This document shows positions 43,383-52,197 of a DNA stretch of 64,000 nt, one piece after another (within the stretch, counting starts at the first letter, position 1; every line of letters begins with the position of its first letter). The DNA is from an uncultured Flavobacteriaceae bacterium (GTDB lineage Bacteria > Bacteroidota > Bacteroidia > Flavobacteriales > Flavobacteriaceae): positions 32,647 through 96,646 of the forward strand of contig CAJQMT010000011.1 of assembly GCA_905479475.1 (NCBI GenBank). The letters are read 5' to 3'. The notes beneath the pieces are model-generated. The model had not been told where the DNA came from and did no database searches. It worked only from the letters and a program-made list of their open reading frames with translations. The translations under genes were made by a program, and so were the position numbers.

Positions 43383-44231
43383 ATGTCAACAACACAAGAA
43401 TTGAAGGATTTTACGCAACAGGTAAGAAGAGATATTTTAAGAATGGTACACGCTGTAAACTCTGGACACCCAGGAGGGTCATTAGGTTGTACAGAATTTT
43501 TAACTGTCTTGTATCAAGATGTGATGTCTTACAATTCTGAAAAATTTGATATGGATGGTATTCAAGAGGACTTGTTCTTCTTGTCTAATGGTCATATTTC
43601 TCCTGTATTTTACAGTGTTTTGGCACGAAGTGGTTATTTCTCAGTAGAAGAATTGGCAACATTTCGTTTGTTAAATTCTCGTTTGCAAGGACACCCAACT
43701 ACCCACGAAGGTTTGGAAGGAATCCGCATGGCCTCGGGATCATTGGGTCAGGGCATGAGTGTTGCTATTGGTGCAGCACAAGCAAAAAAATTAAACGGAG
43801 ATGCAAAGTTGGTTTACACATTACATGGTGACGGTGAATTACAAGAAGGTCAAAACTGGGAAGCTATTATGTATGCTTCAGCAAAAAAAGTAGACAACTT
43901 GATTGCAACTATTGATTTAAACGGGAAACAAATTGATGGGACAACGGATCACGTTTTGGCAATGGGGTCTTTAAAAGCCAAGTTTGAATCATTTGACTGG
44001 ATTGTATTAGAAGAAAAGGAAGGAAATTGTATCGTAGCAATTCAAGCAGTTCTTGCAAAAGCCAAAGAATTGTCTGGAAACGGAAAACCGGTTTGTATCC
44101 TACTAGAAACTGAAATGGGGAACGGTGTTGATTTTATGATGCACACACACGCTTGGCATGGTAAAGCACCGAATGATGCTCAATTAGAAGATGCCTTGTC
44201 TCAAAATCCAGCGACTTTAGGAGATTACTAA
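43383..44231 (+). CDS. Transketolase, N-terminal subunit (split transketolase)
   Basis: The product has 282 residues. It contains the thiamine-diphosphate pyrophosphate-binding domain: HAVNSGHPGGSLGCTEFLTV near the start and the motif GDGELQEGQNWEA...TIDLNGKQIDGT. It ends where a full transketolase would continue into the pyrimidine domain, so it needs the partner at 2120-3091. It has its own promoter in front and a terminator behind, so it is not in an operon with that partner. Confidence 0.94.
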   Translation: MSTTQELKDFTQQVRRDILRMVHAVNSGHPGGSLGCTEFLTVLYQDVMSYNSEKFDMDGIQEDLFFLSNGHISPVFYSVLARSGYFSVEELATFRLLNSRLQGHPTTHEGLEGIRMASGSLGQGMSVAIGAAQAKKLNGDAKLVYTLHGDGELQEGQNWEAIMYASAKKVDNLIATIDLNGKQIDGTTDHVLAMGSLKAKFESFDWIVLEEKEGNCIVAIQAVLAKAKELSGNGKPVCILLETEMGNGVDFMMHTHAWHGKAPNDAQLEDALSQNPATLGDY

Positions 44232-44250
44232 AACCTCAAGTATACATTAA

Positions 44251-44288
44251 AAAAAGGCAGCCTCTTAAATTTTAGAAGCTGCCTTTTT
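44251..44288. terminator. Bidirectional terminator between transketolase N and uvrA
   Basis: AAAAAGGCAGC (44251-44261) pairs with GCTGCCTTTTT (44278-44288) with a 16-nt loop, and a further T run follows to 44292. It serves both convergent genes. Confidence 0.88.
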
Positions 44289-44331
44289 TTTTGCCCTATC
44301 AAGAAAGTATAAAAAATCAATTTTATAAAAT

Positions 44332-47148
44332 TTAGGAAACCAATTTGTCTTTTAAAAATTGAGCAGTTACCGATTTATTTGAAGAAATCATTTCCTCAGG
44401 AGTTCCACAAAAAATCAATTCTCCACCATTTTCTCCTCCTTCTGGTCCAAGGTCAATAATGGTGTCTGCGCATTTTATCAAATCGATGTTATGTTCTATA
44501 ACAATAAGGGTATGTCCTTTGTCTAGCAATGCTTCGAAAGAATTGAGTAGTTTTTTAATGTCGTGAAAATGCAATCCTGTAGTGGGTTCGTCAAAAATAA
44601 ATAGAGTTTTGTCTTTTGTATTTCCTTTGACCAGGAAAGAAGCAAGTTTTATCCGTTGGGCTTCTCCTCCAGATAGCGTCGAGGAGGATTGACCTAATTG
44701 CACATAGCCAAGACCAACTTTGGACAAAGGCATTAGTTTTTGTACAATTTTGTGTTGGTGGTGATTGTCAAAAAAGGACAATGCCTCTTCAATTGTAAAA
44801 TCAAGAACATCGGCAATACTTTTTTCATGAAACTTTACTTCTAAAACTTCTTTTTGGAAACGTTTTCCTTTGCAAACGTCACATTCCAAATGCACATCCG
44901 CCATAAATTGCATCTCAATTGTTATTTCTCCTTCTCCCTTGCATTTTTCGCAGCGCCCTCCTTCTACATTGAATGAAAAATGTTTCGGTTTGTAATGTCG
45001 AACTTTCGCTAATTTTTCAGATGCAAACAAACTTCGAATATCATCGTAGGCTTTTATGTAAGTTACAGGGTTCGATCTTGAAGATCTTCCAATCGGATTT
45101 TGATCTATAAACTCCACATTTTTTAAATTTTCAAAGCTCCCTGTTAATTCATGAAATTCCCCAATATTTTCTCCATGGCCTTGTAGTTTTTTTTGCAGAG
45201 CAGGATATACTATTTTTTTTACCAATGTGCTTTTTCCGCTACCAGAAACTCCAGTGATAACAGAAAGGGTGTTTAATTGAAATTCGACAGAAATATTTTT
45301 CAAGTTGTTTTCTCTTGCTCCTGAAATTCTAATGCTATTTCTAGAGGTGCGTCTTTTTTTAGGAATGTCAATTTTATATTCTTCATTCAAGTACTTTGCG
45401 GTAAGAGAAGAAGATTTTAAAATTTCCTGAAAATTTCCCTCGGCAACAATTTTTCCACCATGTGTTCCGGCTTCTGGACCGATATCAATAATGGTATCTG
45501 CTTCTCGCATGATATCTTCATCGTGTTCGACTACAATAACAGTATTACCGAGATTGCGCAAATGCTTCAAGACTTTGATAAGTCTTTGGGTGTCTTTGGG
45601 ATGAAGTCCAATACTGGGCTCGTCCAAGATATACATAGACCCCACCAAACTACTGCCTAAAGATGTAGCTAAGTTGATACGCTGACTTTCTCCACCTGAG
45701 AGTGTATTGGAGCTACGATTCAATGTCAAGTACCCCAATCCAACATCGTTTAAGAATTTCAACCGATTTTTAATTTCCATCAATAGGCGTTTCCCAATGT
45801 TTTTGTCGTTTTCATCCAGCTTCAAATTGTCAAAAAAAACTGCGAGCTTTTGAATCGGTAATTCTACTAAATCTGAAATATTTTTAGAGGCAATTTGAAC
45901 GTAATTGGTCTCTTTTCGCAAACGTTTTCCGTCACATACTTTACACTTTGTTCTACCTCTGTAACGAGAGAGTAAAACACGGAATTGAATTTTGTAACTT
46001 TTTTCTTCAATATATTCGAAGAAGTCATGGAGACCAGTAAAAGATTTAGTTCCGTTCCAAACCATTTTCTTTTGTGCAGTTGTCAATTCAAACCAGGGCT
46101 TGTGGATTGGCAAATCGTATTGATACGCGTGGTCTATCAACATTTCCTTATACTTTAGAAAAGAATCTGTTCTCCAAGGAGCAATAGCGTCCTCATAGAT
46201 GGATAACGTGGCATTTGGAACAACCAAATTTTCGTCAATTCCAATAGTATTGCCATAGCCTTCGCAGTTCGGGCAAGCTCCATAAGGGTTGTTGAAACTG
46301 AAAAAATGAGTATTGGGCTCTAAAAATGTCATACCATCCAACTCAAATTTATTGCTAAAAAATGAAATGCAATCATCTGTTAGATTCTCTAAAGAGCAAA
46401 TCCCTTTACCTTCAAAAAAAGCTGTTCCTACCGCATCACCTAGTCGGTTGTAAAAATCGTCTTCTTTTTTAACAACAATCCGATCTACGACCAAATGTAA
46501 TTTGTTTTCTTTTCCAGCTGATTTGATTTCTTCAATTGAAATTGTTTCAAAAATGTTTTCGTCAATACGAACAATCTTTCCGTTTATTTTCAATCGAGCA
46601 TATCCTTGTTGTCCTAGTAATTTTAGTATGATAGATGGATCTTTATCATCGATAGAAATAGGGGCTAACAATAGCAACTTAGTGTTTTCAGAGAGCCCTT
46701 TTACGTGGTGAATCACATCCGAAACAGTATGTTTTTTTACCAGCTTACCTGAAATAGGAGAATAAGTTTTCCCGACACGAGCAAACAGCAGTTTTAAATA
46801 ATCAAAGATTTCTGTAGAGGTTCCTACTGTAGATCTTGGATTGGTGGCATTTACTTTTTGTTCAATCGCGATTGCCGGAGCGATACCCTTAATATAATCA
46901 ACTTTAGGTTTGTTCAGTTTCCCTAAAAATTGACGAGCGTAAGAGGACAAGCTTTCGACATATCTTCGCTGTCCTTCCGCATACAATGTATCGAAAGCCA
47001 AACTTGATTTTCCTGAGCCCGAAACCCCCGTAATAACAACGAGTTTATTTCGAGGTATAGCGACATCGATATTTTTTAAATTGTGCAATTGTGCCCCTTT
47101 AATTAAGATATTTTTCTTGGGGTTGTAATGTGAAATATTTTTTGTCAT
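44332..47148 (-). CDS. uvrA: Excinuclease ABC subunit A
   Basis: The product has 938 residues from the ATG at 47148 ([20 protein letters not shown]). It has two ABC ATPase modules with Walker [14 protein letters not shown] and [16 protein letters not shown] signatures [14 protein letters not shown] and [14 protein letters not shown], and zinc modules [28 protein letters not shown]. UvrA finds bulky DNA lesions for UvrBC. The 21-codon upstream extension is not conserved. Confidence 0.97.
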   Translation of the reverse strand: MTKNISHYNPKKNILIKGAQLHNLKNIDVAIPRNKLVVITGVSGSGKSSLAFDTLYAEGQRRYVESLSSYARQFLGKLNKPKVDYIKGIAPAIAIEQKVNATNPRSTVGTSTEIFDYLKLLFARVGKTYSPISGKLVKKHTVSDVIHHVKGLSENTKLLLLAPISIDDKDPSIILKLLGQQGYARLKINGKIVRIDENIFETISIEEIKSAGKENKLHLVVDRIVVKKEDDFYNRLGDAVGTAFFEGKGICSLENLTDDCISFFSNKFELDGMTFLEPNTHFFSFNNPYGACPNCEGYGNTIGIDENLVVPNATLSIYEDAIAPWRTDSFLKYKEMLIDHAYQYDLPIHKPWFELTTAQKKMVWNGTKSFTGLHDFFEYIEEKSYKIQFRVLLSRYRGRTKCKVCDGKRLRKETNYVQIASKNISDLVELPIQKLAVFFDNLKLDENDKNIGKRLLMEIKNRLKFLNDVGLGYLTLNRSSNTLSGGESQRINLATSLGSSLVGSMYILDEPSIGLHPKDTQRLIKVLKHLRNLGNTVIVVEHDEDIMREADTIIDIGPEAGTHGGKIVAEGNFQEILKSSSLTAKYLNEEYKIDIPKKRRTSRNSIRISGARENNLKNISVEFQLNTLSVITGVSGSGKSTLVKKIVYPALQKKLQGHGENIGEFHELTGSFENLKNVEFIDQNPIGRSSRSNPVTYIKAYDDIRSLFASEKLAKVRHYKPKHFSFNVEGGRCEKCKGEGEITIEMQFMADVHLECDVCKGKRFQKEVLEVKFHEKSIADVLDFTIEEALSFFDNHHQHKIVQKLMPLSKVGLGYVQLGQSSSTLSGGEAQRIKLASFLVKGNTKDKTLFIFDEPTTGLHFHDIKKLLNSFEALLDKGHTLIVIEHNIDLIKCADTIIDLGPEGGENGGELIFCGTPEEMISSNKSVTAQFLKDKLVS

Positions 47149-47341
47149 TTGCTTACAGAAAGGACTGTAAAAATAAACTTTTAGATTTTTGTTTTCTACA
47201 AAAAACAGCAATTAATTAGGAGTCAAACCGATTATTTTGCATATTTGTGACTATTATTCATCAAATCTAAAGTGCCTATAGTATAAAATTACTTTAAAAA
47301 TCACGGAAAATACAGTCTTGTATTCCATTTAAAATAATTTT

Positions 47342-47926
47342 ATGCAACGAAATAAAATTACTGACAAGTCGTTGGTAGCAGCGTATATATTGGGCAACGA
47401 ACAATGTCTGGAGATATTGGTTCACAGGCACAAACAAAAAATTTACGGTTTTATTTTTTCAAAGGTGAAAAACCGAGACATTACAGAAGATTTGTTTCAA
47501 GACACGTTTGTAAGAGTCATCAAAACGTTGAAACAAGGTAAGTACAATGAGGAAGGTAAGTTTTTGCCGTGGGTAATGCGAATTGCGCACAATTTAGTGA
47601 TTGATTATTTTCGCAAATCAAAACGAATTCCGAAATTTAATAGAACGGATTCTTTTGATATTTTTGATGTTATAGGTGACGGAAACTTAGATGTAGAGTC
47701 TCAAATGATTCGAGATCAAATTCACGGTAAAGTGAAATCTTTAATTCAAGATTTGCCAAAGGATCAAAAAGAAGTTTTGATTCTTAGAATATACAACGAA
47801 CTGAGCTTCAAAGAAATTGCAGAAAAAACAAATGTTAGCATCAATACTGTTTTGGGGAGAATGCGGTATGCTTTGATCAACCTTCGTAAAATAATCGCCA
47901 AACGCGAAATAATTTTGACCAATTGA
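47342..47926 (+). CDS. ECF-type RNA polymerase sigma factor
   Basis: The product has 194 residues. Region 2 contains DITEDLFQDTFVRVIKTLKQ and LPWVMRIAHNLVIDYFRKSK. Region 4 contains LILRIYNELSFKEIAEKTNV, SINTVLGRMRYALINLRKII. It stands alone, divergent from uvrA and without an adjacent anti-sigma gene. This sigma factor next to uvrA seems conserved in flavobacteria. Its regulon is unknown. Confidence 0.93.
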   Translation: MQRNKITDKSLVAAYILGNEQCLEILVHRHKQKIYGFIFSKVKNRDITEDLFQDTFVRVIKTLKQGKYNEEGKFLPWVMRIAHNLVIDYFRKSKRIPKFNRTDSFDIFDVIGDGNLDVESQMIRDQIHGKVKSLIQDLPKDQKEVLILRIYNELSFKEIAEKTNVSINTVLGRMRYALINLRKIIAKREIILTN

Positions 47927-48187
47927 TACGAAATCAAATATATTTTCGTTTGTGGTAGTAGAAAACCCAAATGAATACATATGATAGAAAAATACCCAAA
48001 ACAAATTTCTTTAAAAACAACTATTTCACCTCAGAAACGTACCGTTGCATTTTTGTTGAATTTCTCAAAGTCCATAAGATTTTATAAAATTGAAAATAGC
48101 AAAACCTGTACAGAAATCAACTTGAATTAGTTTCCTCTCTTTCAAATAATGAAGCCACACAAAAATACATGGTGACTTAAAAAAATA
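47927..48187. other. 261-nt gap between two convergent sigma factor genes
   Basis: No credible open frame. A weak inverted repeat ACGAAA...TTTCGT lies just after the first gene's stop but without a T tract. The rest is AT-rich with no repeat I can support. Confidence 0.5.
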
Positions 48188-48736
48188 CTAGGAAGTGCGA
48201 ATGATTTCCGATAAAATTTTTTTAGCTCTCAGTAATCTGACTTTTACGTTGTTGATAGGCTCTTCAATGAAAACTGCAATTTCTTTGTAGCTCATTTCTT
48301 GAAAGTATCGCAGATGAATTACTTTTTGGTAATGAGGCTTTAACTGCTTGATATACACAAGCAATTCTGCTAAGTTTTGTTTGATAATGAGCTGATCTTC
48401 CGGAGAAGGAGAGTCGTCCTGAATCGACTGAGAGTGTTCTCTTTCATCATCTAAAGAAATGGTCACAGTTTTTCTTTTTCGCATTTCGTCAATGTGTAAA
48501 TTTTTCGAAATTGAAAGCAACCAAGATTTAAAACTATAATTGTGCTTGTAAAGTTCTAATTTATCAAAAGCTTTGGAAAACGTTTGTATTGTTATGTCTT
48601 CTGCTAAATTTTCGTCTTGAATTCTAGAGAGTTGAAAAGTATGCACATCATTCCAATAAAGATTGAGCAAATCCCTGTAGGCAGATTGCCTGCCTTCTTG
48701 TGCTTTTATAATCAGTTTTGAATTTTGATCAGACAT
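48188..48736 (-). CDS. ECF-type RNA polymerase sigma factor (second)
   Basis: The product has 182 residues. Region 2 is seen as DENLAEDITIQTFSKAFDKL and YSFKSWLLSISKNLHIDEMR. Region 4 is VIHLRYFQEMSYKEIAVFIE followed by PINNVKVRLLRAKKILSEII. It is unlike the first sigma factor in detail and convergent to it. No anti-sigma gene is adjacent. The gene downstream of its promoter side is a small Cys-rich protein on the same strand (48849-49034), which may be cotranscribed ahead of it. Confidence 0.93.
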   Translation of the reverse strand: MSDQNSKLIIKAQEGRQSAYRDLLNLYWNDVHTFQLSRIQDENLAEDITIQTFSKAFDKLELYKHNYSFKSWLLSISKNLHIDEMRKRKTVTISLDDEREHSQSIQDDSPSPEDQLIIKQNLAELLVYIKQLKPHYQKVIHLRYFQEMSYKEIAVFIEEPINNVKVRLLRAKKILSEIIRTS

Positions 48737-48848
48737 TGAATGTTGTTATTGAAAAAGAAGGTCCGTTTTTTCTCAAGTTGTTTTTATATGGCGCGTATCT
48801 GTTTAATTAATGACTTTAGCCGTTTGATGACTACAATAGAATTGTAAT

Positions 48849-49034
48849 TTATTTATTTTCGCAGTCTTCAGGCATTTTCCCACAAAATCCGCAAGGTTCA
48901 CCGTCTTCATTGAAATTTGCATTTTGACTTGCGCAGGTACCTGAAAATGTTCCATCTTTCTTAGCCCAGATTTTAATAGCAATTCCAGCAAAAGCTATAC
49001 CAAGCAGCAAAATTGTAAGTAATAATAACTTCAT
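48849..49034 (-). CDS. Small membrane protein with a four-cysteine tail
   Basis: The product has 61 residues from the ATG at 49034. A single membrane segment (residues 2-22, KLLLLTILLLGIAFAGIAIK) is followed by a soluble tail with Cys34, Cys48, Cys51 and Cys58 (GTCASQ, EPCGFCGKMPEDC). The CxxC pair with two more Cys could bind zinc or form disulfides outside the inner membrane. I do not know a function. It lies between the acyl-CoA dehydrogenase and a sigma factor gene on the same strand. A longer frame to 49127 exists but overlaps the acd 3' end. Confidence 0.75.
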   Translation of the reverse strand: MKLLLLTILLLGIAFAGIAIKIWAKKDGTFSGTCASQNANFNEDGEPCGFCGKMPEDCENK

Positions 49035-49117
49035 AAAATATATTTGAAAAACAAAGATACTAAAAGCAAGAAGAACCCCAGTTACAAATTGAATGAACTC
49101 AGTGCCAATACCTGTTT

Positions 49118-50911
49118 TTAAAAGCAATAGGCATTTTTATCAATCAATGCCAATGCAATCTGTTTTCGAAGTGCAATTACATTGGGTGAATTGGTATATT
49201 TTGTAAATCTTTTCAATCCCATCAATAGCATGCGTTGTTCGTCACCATCAGCAAACGAAACAATAGCTTCTTTTCCTTTGCTGTTTATTTTTTCAGTGGC
49301 ATTGAATAAATTCAATTGTGTCATGGCGATTTGTCCATCACATGCCTCAATAGAGGTCTTTTGAACTAATTTTTCTGTTTTTAACAAGGTAGATTCAGCC
49401 ATGTAAATTTCAATCAAAATTTCTGCAGCGGCTAAAATCAATTGTTGTTGTTCTTCCAGTTCCATTCCGTAATTTTCTACAGCCTTTCCTGCGATCATTA
49501 AAAATGTTTTCTTTAGGTTTCCAAGAATCTCTTTTTCTTGGGAAAAAATTTTTGTATCATCAGGGCTTTCAAAGGATGGGATACTCATCAAATCATTGGC
49601 TACAGCCATGGCTGGAGTCATCAAGTCTAATTCCCCTTTGAATGCTTTTTTGAGCAACATGCCCACGGAAAGCAATCGATTGATTTCATTGGTTCCTTCA
49701 TAAATTCGACCGATACGCGCATCTCGCCAGGCGGATTCCATTGGAGTATCCTTGGAGAAGCCCATCCCTCCAAAAATTTGAATTCCTTCATCAGTTACAA
49801 ATTGTGCAGTTTCTGAGGCATATACTTTCAAAATAGCACATTCAATCGCGTATTCTTCGACACCTTTTAATTCTGCTTCTTGATGCGTTTTACCCGCAGA
49901 AATCAATTCATCAATTTTGTTTTGAATGTCTTTGGCTGCTCTGTAACTTCCGCTTTCAGTTACATAGGTTTTTGTTGCCATCTCTGCCAATTTGTATTGA
50001 ATGGCCCCAAAGGAAGAAATGGAACGTTTGAATTGTTGTCGTTCGTTGGCATAGGTGATACTCTCTGTAGTAAATCTTCGACAAGCATCGATGCAGGCTG
50101 CTGCCAATTTAATTCTTCCAACATTCAAAGAGTTCATTGCAATTTTAAATCCCTTTCCTCTTTCAGATAGCATGTTTTCTACGGGGATTTTGGTATCACT
50201 ATAAAAAACTTGTCGGGTAGAGGAGGCCTTTATTCCGAGTTTTTGTTCTTCTTCACCCATAGTAATTCCATTGGGTTTGTCAGCGTCATACTCCACAATA
50301 AAAGCTGTGATATTTTTATCGTCTTCAATTCGTGCAAAAACAATCATTAGACTACAAAAACCAGCATTGGAGATCCACATTTTCTGTCCATTGATCAAAT
50401 AATGTTTCCCGTCTTCGGTAAGTGTTGCCTTTGTTTTTCCTGAATTGGCGTCACTACCCGCACCAGGTTCTGTCAGACAATAAGAGCCAAACCACTCTCC
50501 AGAAACCAATTTGGGAATGTATTTTTGTTTTTGTTCTTCTGTTCCGTACAAAACGATTGGCATGGTTCCAATTCCCGTGTGAGCACCATAGGCCGTAGCC
50601 AATGAACCAGTAGCACCAGAAATATAATCACATACCAACATGGTAGTCACAAATCCCATTCCCATTCCTCCGTATTTTTCAGGAACAGACATGCCAAGCA
50701 ACCCCATTTCTCCAGCTTTTACCATAATTTCTTCGGTAAATGCATAGTCGCTTTTTTCAAAACGTTCCTTGTTTGGCCAAACTTCCTTGTCTATAAATTC
50801 CTTTATGGAATCGCGCATCATTTGTTGCTCTTCAGAAAAATCTTCGGTAATAAAAATATTTTCGGATTGTGTTTCTTTGATCAAAAATTCCCCTCCTTTG
50901 ATAGTCTCCAT
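49118..50911 (-). CDS. Acyl-CoA dehydrogenase, long type
   Basis: The product has 597 residues, longer than the usual 380. The dehydrogenase core has YCLTEPGAGSDANSGKTKAT (FAD/substrate block), INGQKMWISNAGF, and IQIFGGMGFSKDTPMESAWR with RIYEGTNEINRLL near the catalytic region. A C-terminal extension of about 170 residues follows, as in VLCAD/ACAD9-like bacterial enzymes. It oxidises acyl-CoA to enoyl-CoA. It is the third step gene in the marR-fadB-fadA-acd operon. Confidence 0.94.
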   Translation of the reverse strand: METIKGGEFLIKETQSENIFITEDFSEEQQMMRDSIKEFIDKEVWPNKERFEKSDYAFTEEIMVKAGEMGLLGMSVPEKYGGMGMGFVTTMLVCDYISGATGSLATAYGAHTGIGTMPIVLYGTEEQKQKYIPKLVSGEWFGSYCLTEPGAGSDANSGKTKATLTEDGKHYLINGQKMWISNAGFCSLMIVFARIEDDKNITAFIVEYDADKPNGITMGEEEQKLGIKASSTRQVFYSDTKIPVENMLSERGKGFKIAMNSLNVGRIKLAAACIDACRRFTTESITYANERQQFKRSISSFGAIQYKLAEMATKTYVTESGSYRAAKDIQNKIDELISAGKTHQEAELKGVEEYAIECAILKVYASETAQFVTDEGIQIFGGMGFSKDTPMESAWRDARIGRIYEGTNEINRLLSVGMLLKKAFKGELDLMTPAMAVANDLMSIPSFESPDDTKIFSQEKEILGNLKKTFLMIAGKAVENYGMELEEQQQLILAAAEILIEIYMAESTLLKTEKLVQKTSIEACDGQIAMTQLNLFNATEKINSKGKEAIVSFADGDEQRMLLMGLKRFTKYTNSPNVIALRKQIALALIDKNAYCF

Positions 50912-50968
50912 GATGTTTTATTTAAAATTTAGATAATTTATTTTTTATAATTATTAATTAGGAGAGTA

Positions 50969-52153
50969 CTATTTTAAAAATTCATAAACTCCTGCAGCTC
51001 CTTGTCCCGTTCCGACACACATCGTGACGAGTCCATATTTGCTTTTTCTCCTTCTCATTTCATTGATTAGTTGCACAGAAAGCTTGGCGCCTGTACACCC
51101 AAGAGGATGACCCAAAGAAATCGCACCTCCATTGACATTTACAATTTTTGGATCGATGTCCAATTCTCTTAGTACTGCTAGTGATTGAGAAGCAAACGCT
51201 TCGTTTAATTCTATAAGGTCTATATCCTTCAATGACATGCCTGCATTTGTCAATGCTTTCGGAATGGCTTTTACGGGGCCAATACCCATGATTTTTGGAG
51301 GAACGCCTGCAACAGCAAAAGAAACCATCCGTGCAATGGGTTCTAAATTCAACTCTTTGACCATCTTTTCACTCATTACCAATACAAAGGCCGCACCATC
51401 ACTCATTTGGGAGGAATTTCCTGCCGTAACGCTTCCTTCATTAGCAAATACGGGTCTGAGCTTTGCCAATGCTTCCATAGAAGTGCCTCTTCTCGGACCT
51501 TCGTCATGGGATACGACGTAATTTTTACTTTGTTTTTGCCCATTTGTATTTACAAAAATTTCTTCTACGTCTATTGGGACAATCTCTTCGTCAAAAATAT
51601 TTCTGTTTTGGGCGTCTATGGCTTTTTGATGTGAATTGTACGCAAACAAATCCTGATCCTCTCTCGAAACTTTGAATTCATTCGCCACTGCTTCAGCTGT
51701 CAATCCCATGCCCCAATAATAATCTTCATGTCCATTCGCTGCTGCTTTGTAGTTTGGAACAGGGCGATAACCTCCCATGGGGATATAGCTCATGCTTTCC
51801 ACACCACCAGCAATAATACAATCGGCCATACCTGACTGGATTTTCGCCGCTGCAATACTGATGGTTTCCAATCCTGATGCACAATACCTATTGACAGTCA
51901 TTCCAGCTACTGTATCAATTTTCAGTCCCATCAATGAAATCAAACGGCCTATATTCAAGCCTTGTTCGGCTTCCGGCATGGCGTTTCCAACGATGACATC
52001 ATCAACTCTCGATTTGTCTAGTTCTGGAACATTTTTTAACAAATGCTCTATGGTTTCCGCAGCCAATTCATCAGGTCTTTTGAATCGAAAAAGACCTTTG
52101 GGAGCCTTTCCTACTGCTGTTCGGTAACCTTGTATTATATATGCCGTATTCAT
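50969..52153 (-). CDS. fadA: Acetyl-CoA C-acyltransferase (thiolase II)
   Basis: The product has 394 residues. The acylated Cys lies in VNRYCASGLETISIA. The C-terminal GGAISLGHPLGCTGAK and MCVGTGQGAAGVYEF carry the catalytic His and second Cys. It cleaves 3-ketoacyl-CoA to acetyl-CoA plus a shortened acyl-CoA. It stands between fadB (44 nt upstream) and acd (57 nt downstream). Confidence 0.96.
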   Translation of the reverse strand: MNTAYIIQGYRTAVGKAPKGLFRFKRPDELAAETIEHLLKNVPELDKSRVDDVIVGNAMPEAEQGLNIGRLISLMGLKIDTVAGMTVNRYCASGLETISIAAAKIQSGMADCIIAGGVESMSYIPMGGYRPVPNYKAAANGHEDYYWGMGLTAEAVANEFKVSREDQDLFAYNSHQKAIDAQNRNIFDEEIVPIDVEEIFVNTNGQKQSKNYVVSHDEGPRRGTSMEALAKLRPVFANEGSVTAGNSSQMSDGAAFVLVMSEKMVKELNLEPIARMVSFAVAGVPPKIMGIGPVKAIPKALTNAGMSLKDIDLIELNEAFASQSLAVLRELDIDPKIVNVNGGAISLGHPLGCTGAKLSVQLINEMRRRKSKYGLVTMCVGTGQGAAGVYEFLK

Positions 52154-52197
52154 GTTTGCTTGTGTTTTAAATTCGTTTTGTGTTCTCTTGAAAATTG

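Noticed and set aside
47927..47960. A terminator after the first ECF sigma factor gene
   Set aside because: The ACGAAA...TTTCGT stem is weak and no T tract follows.
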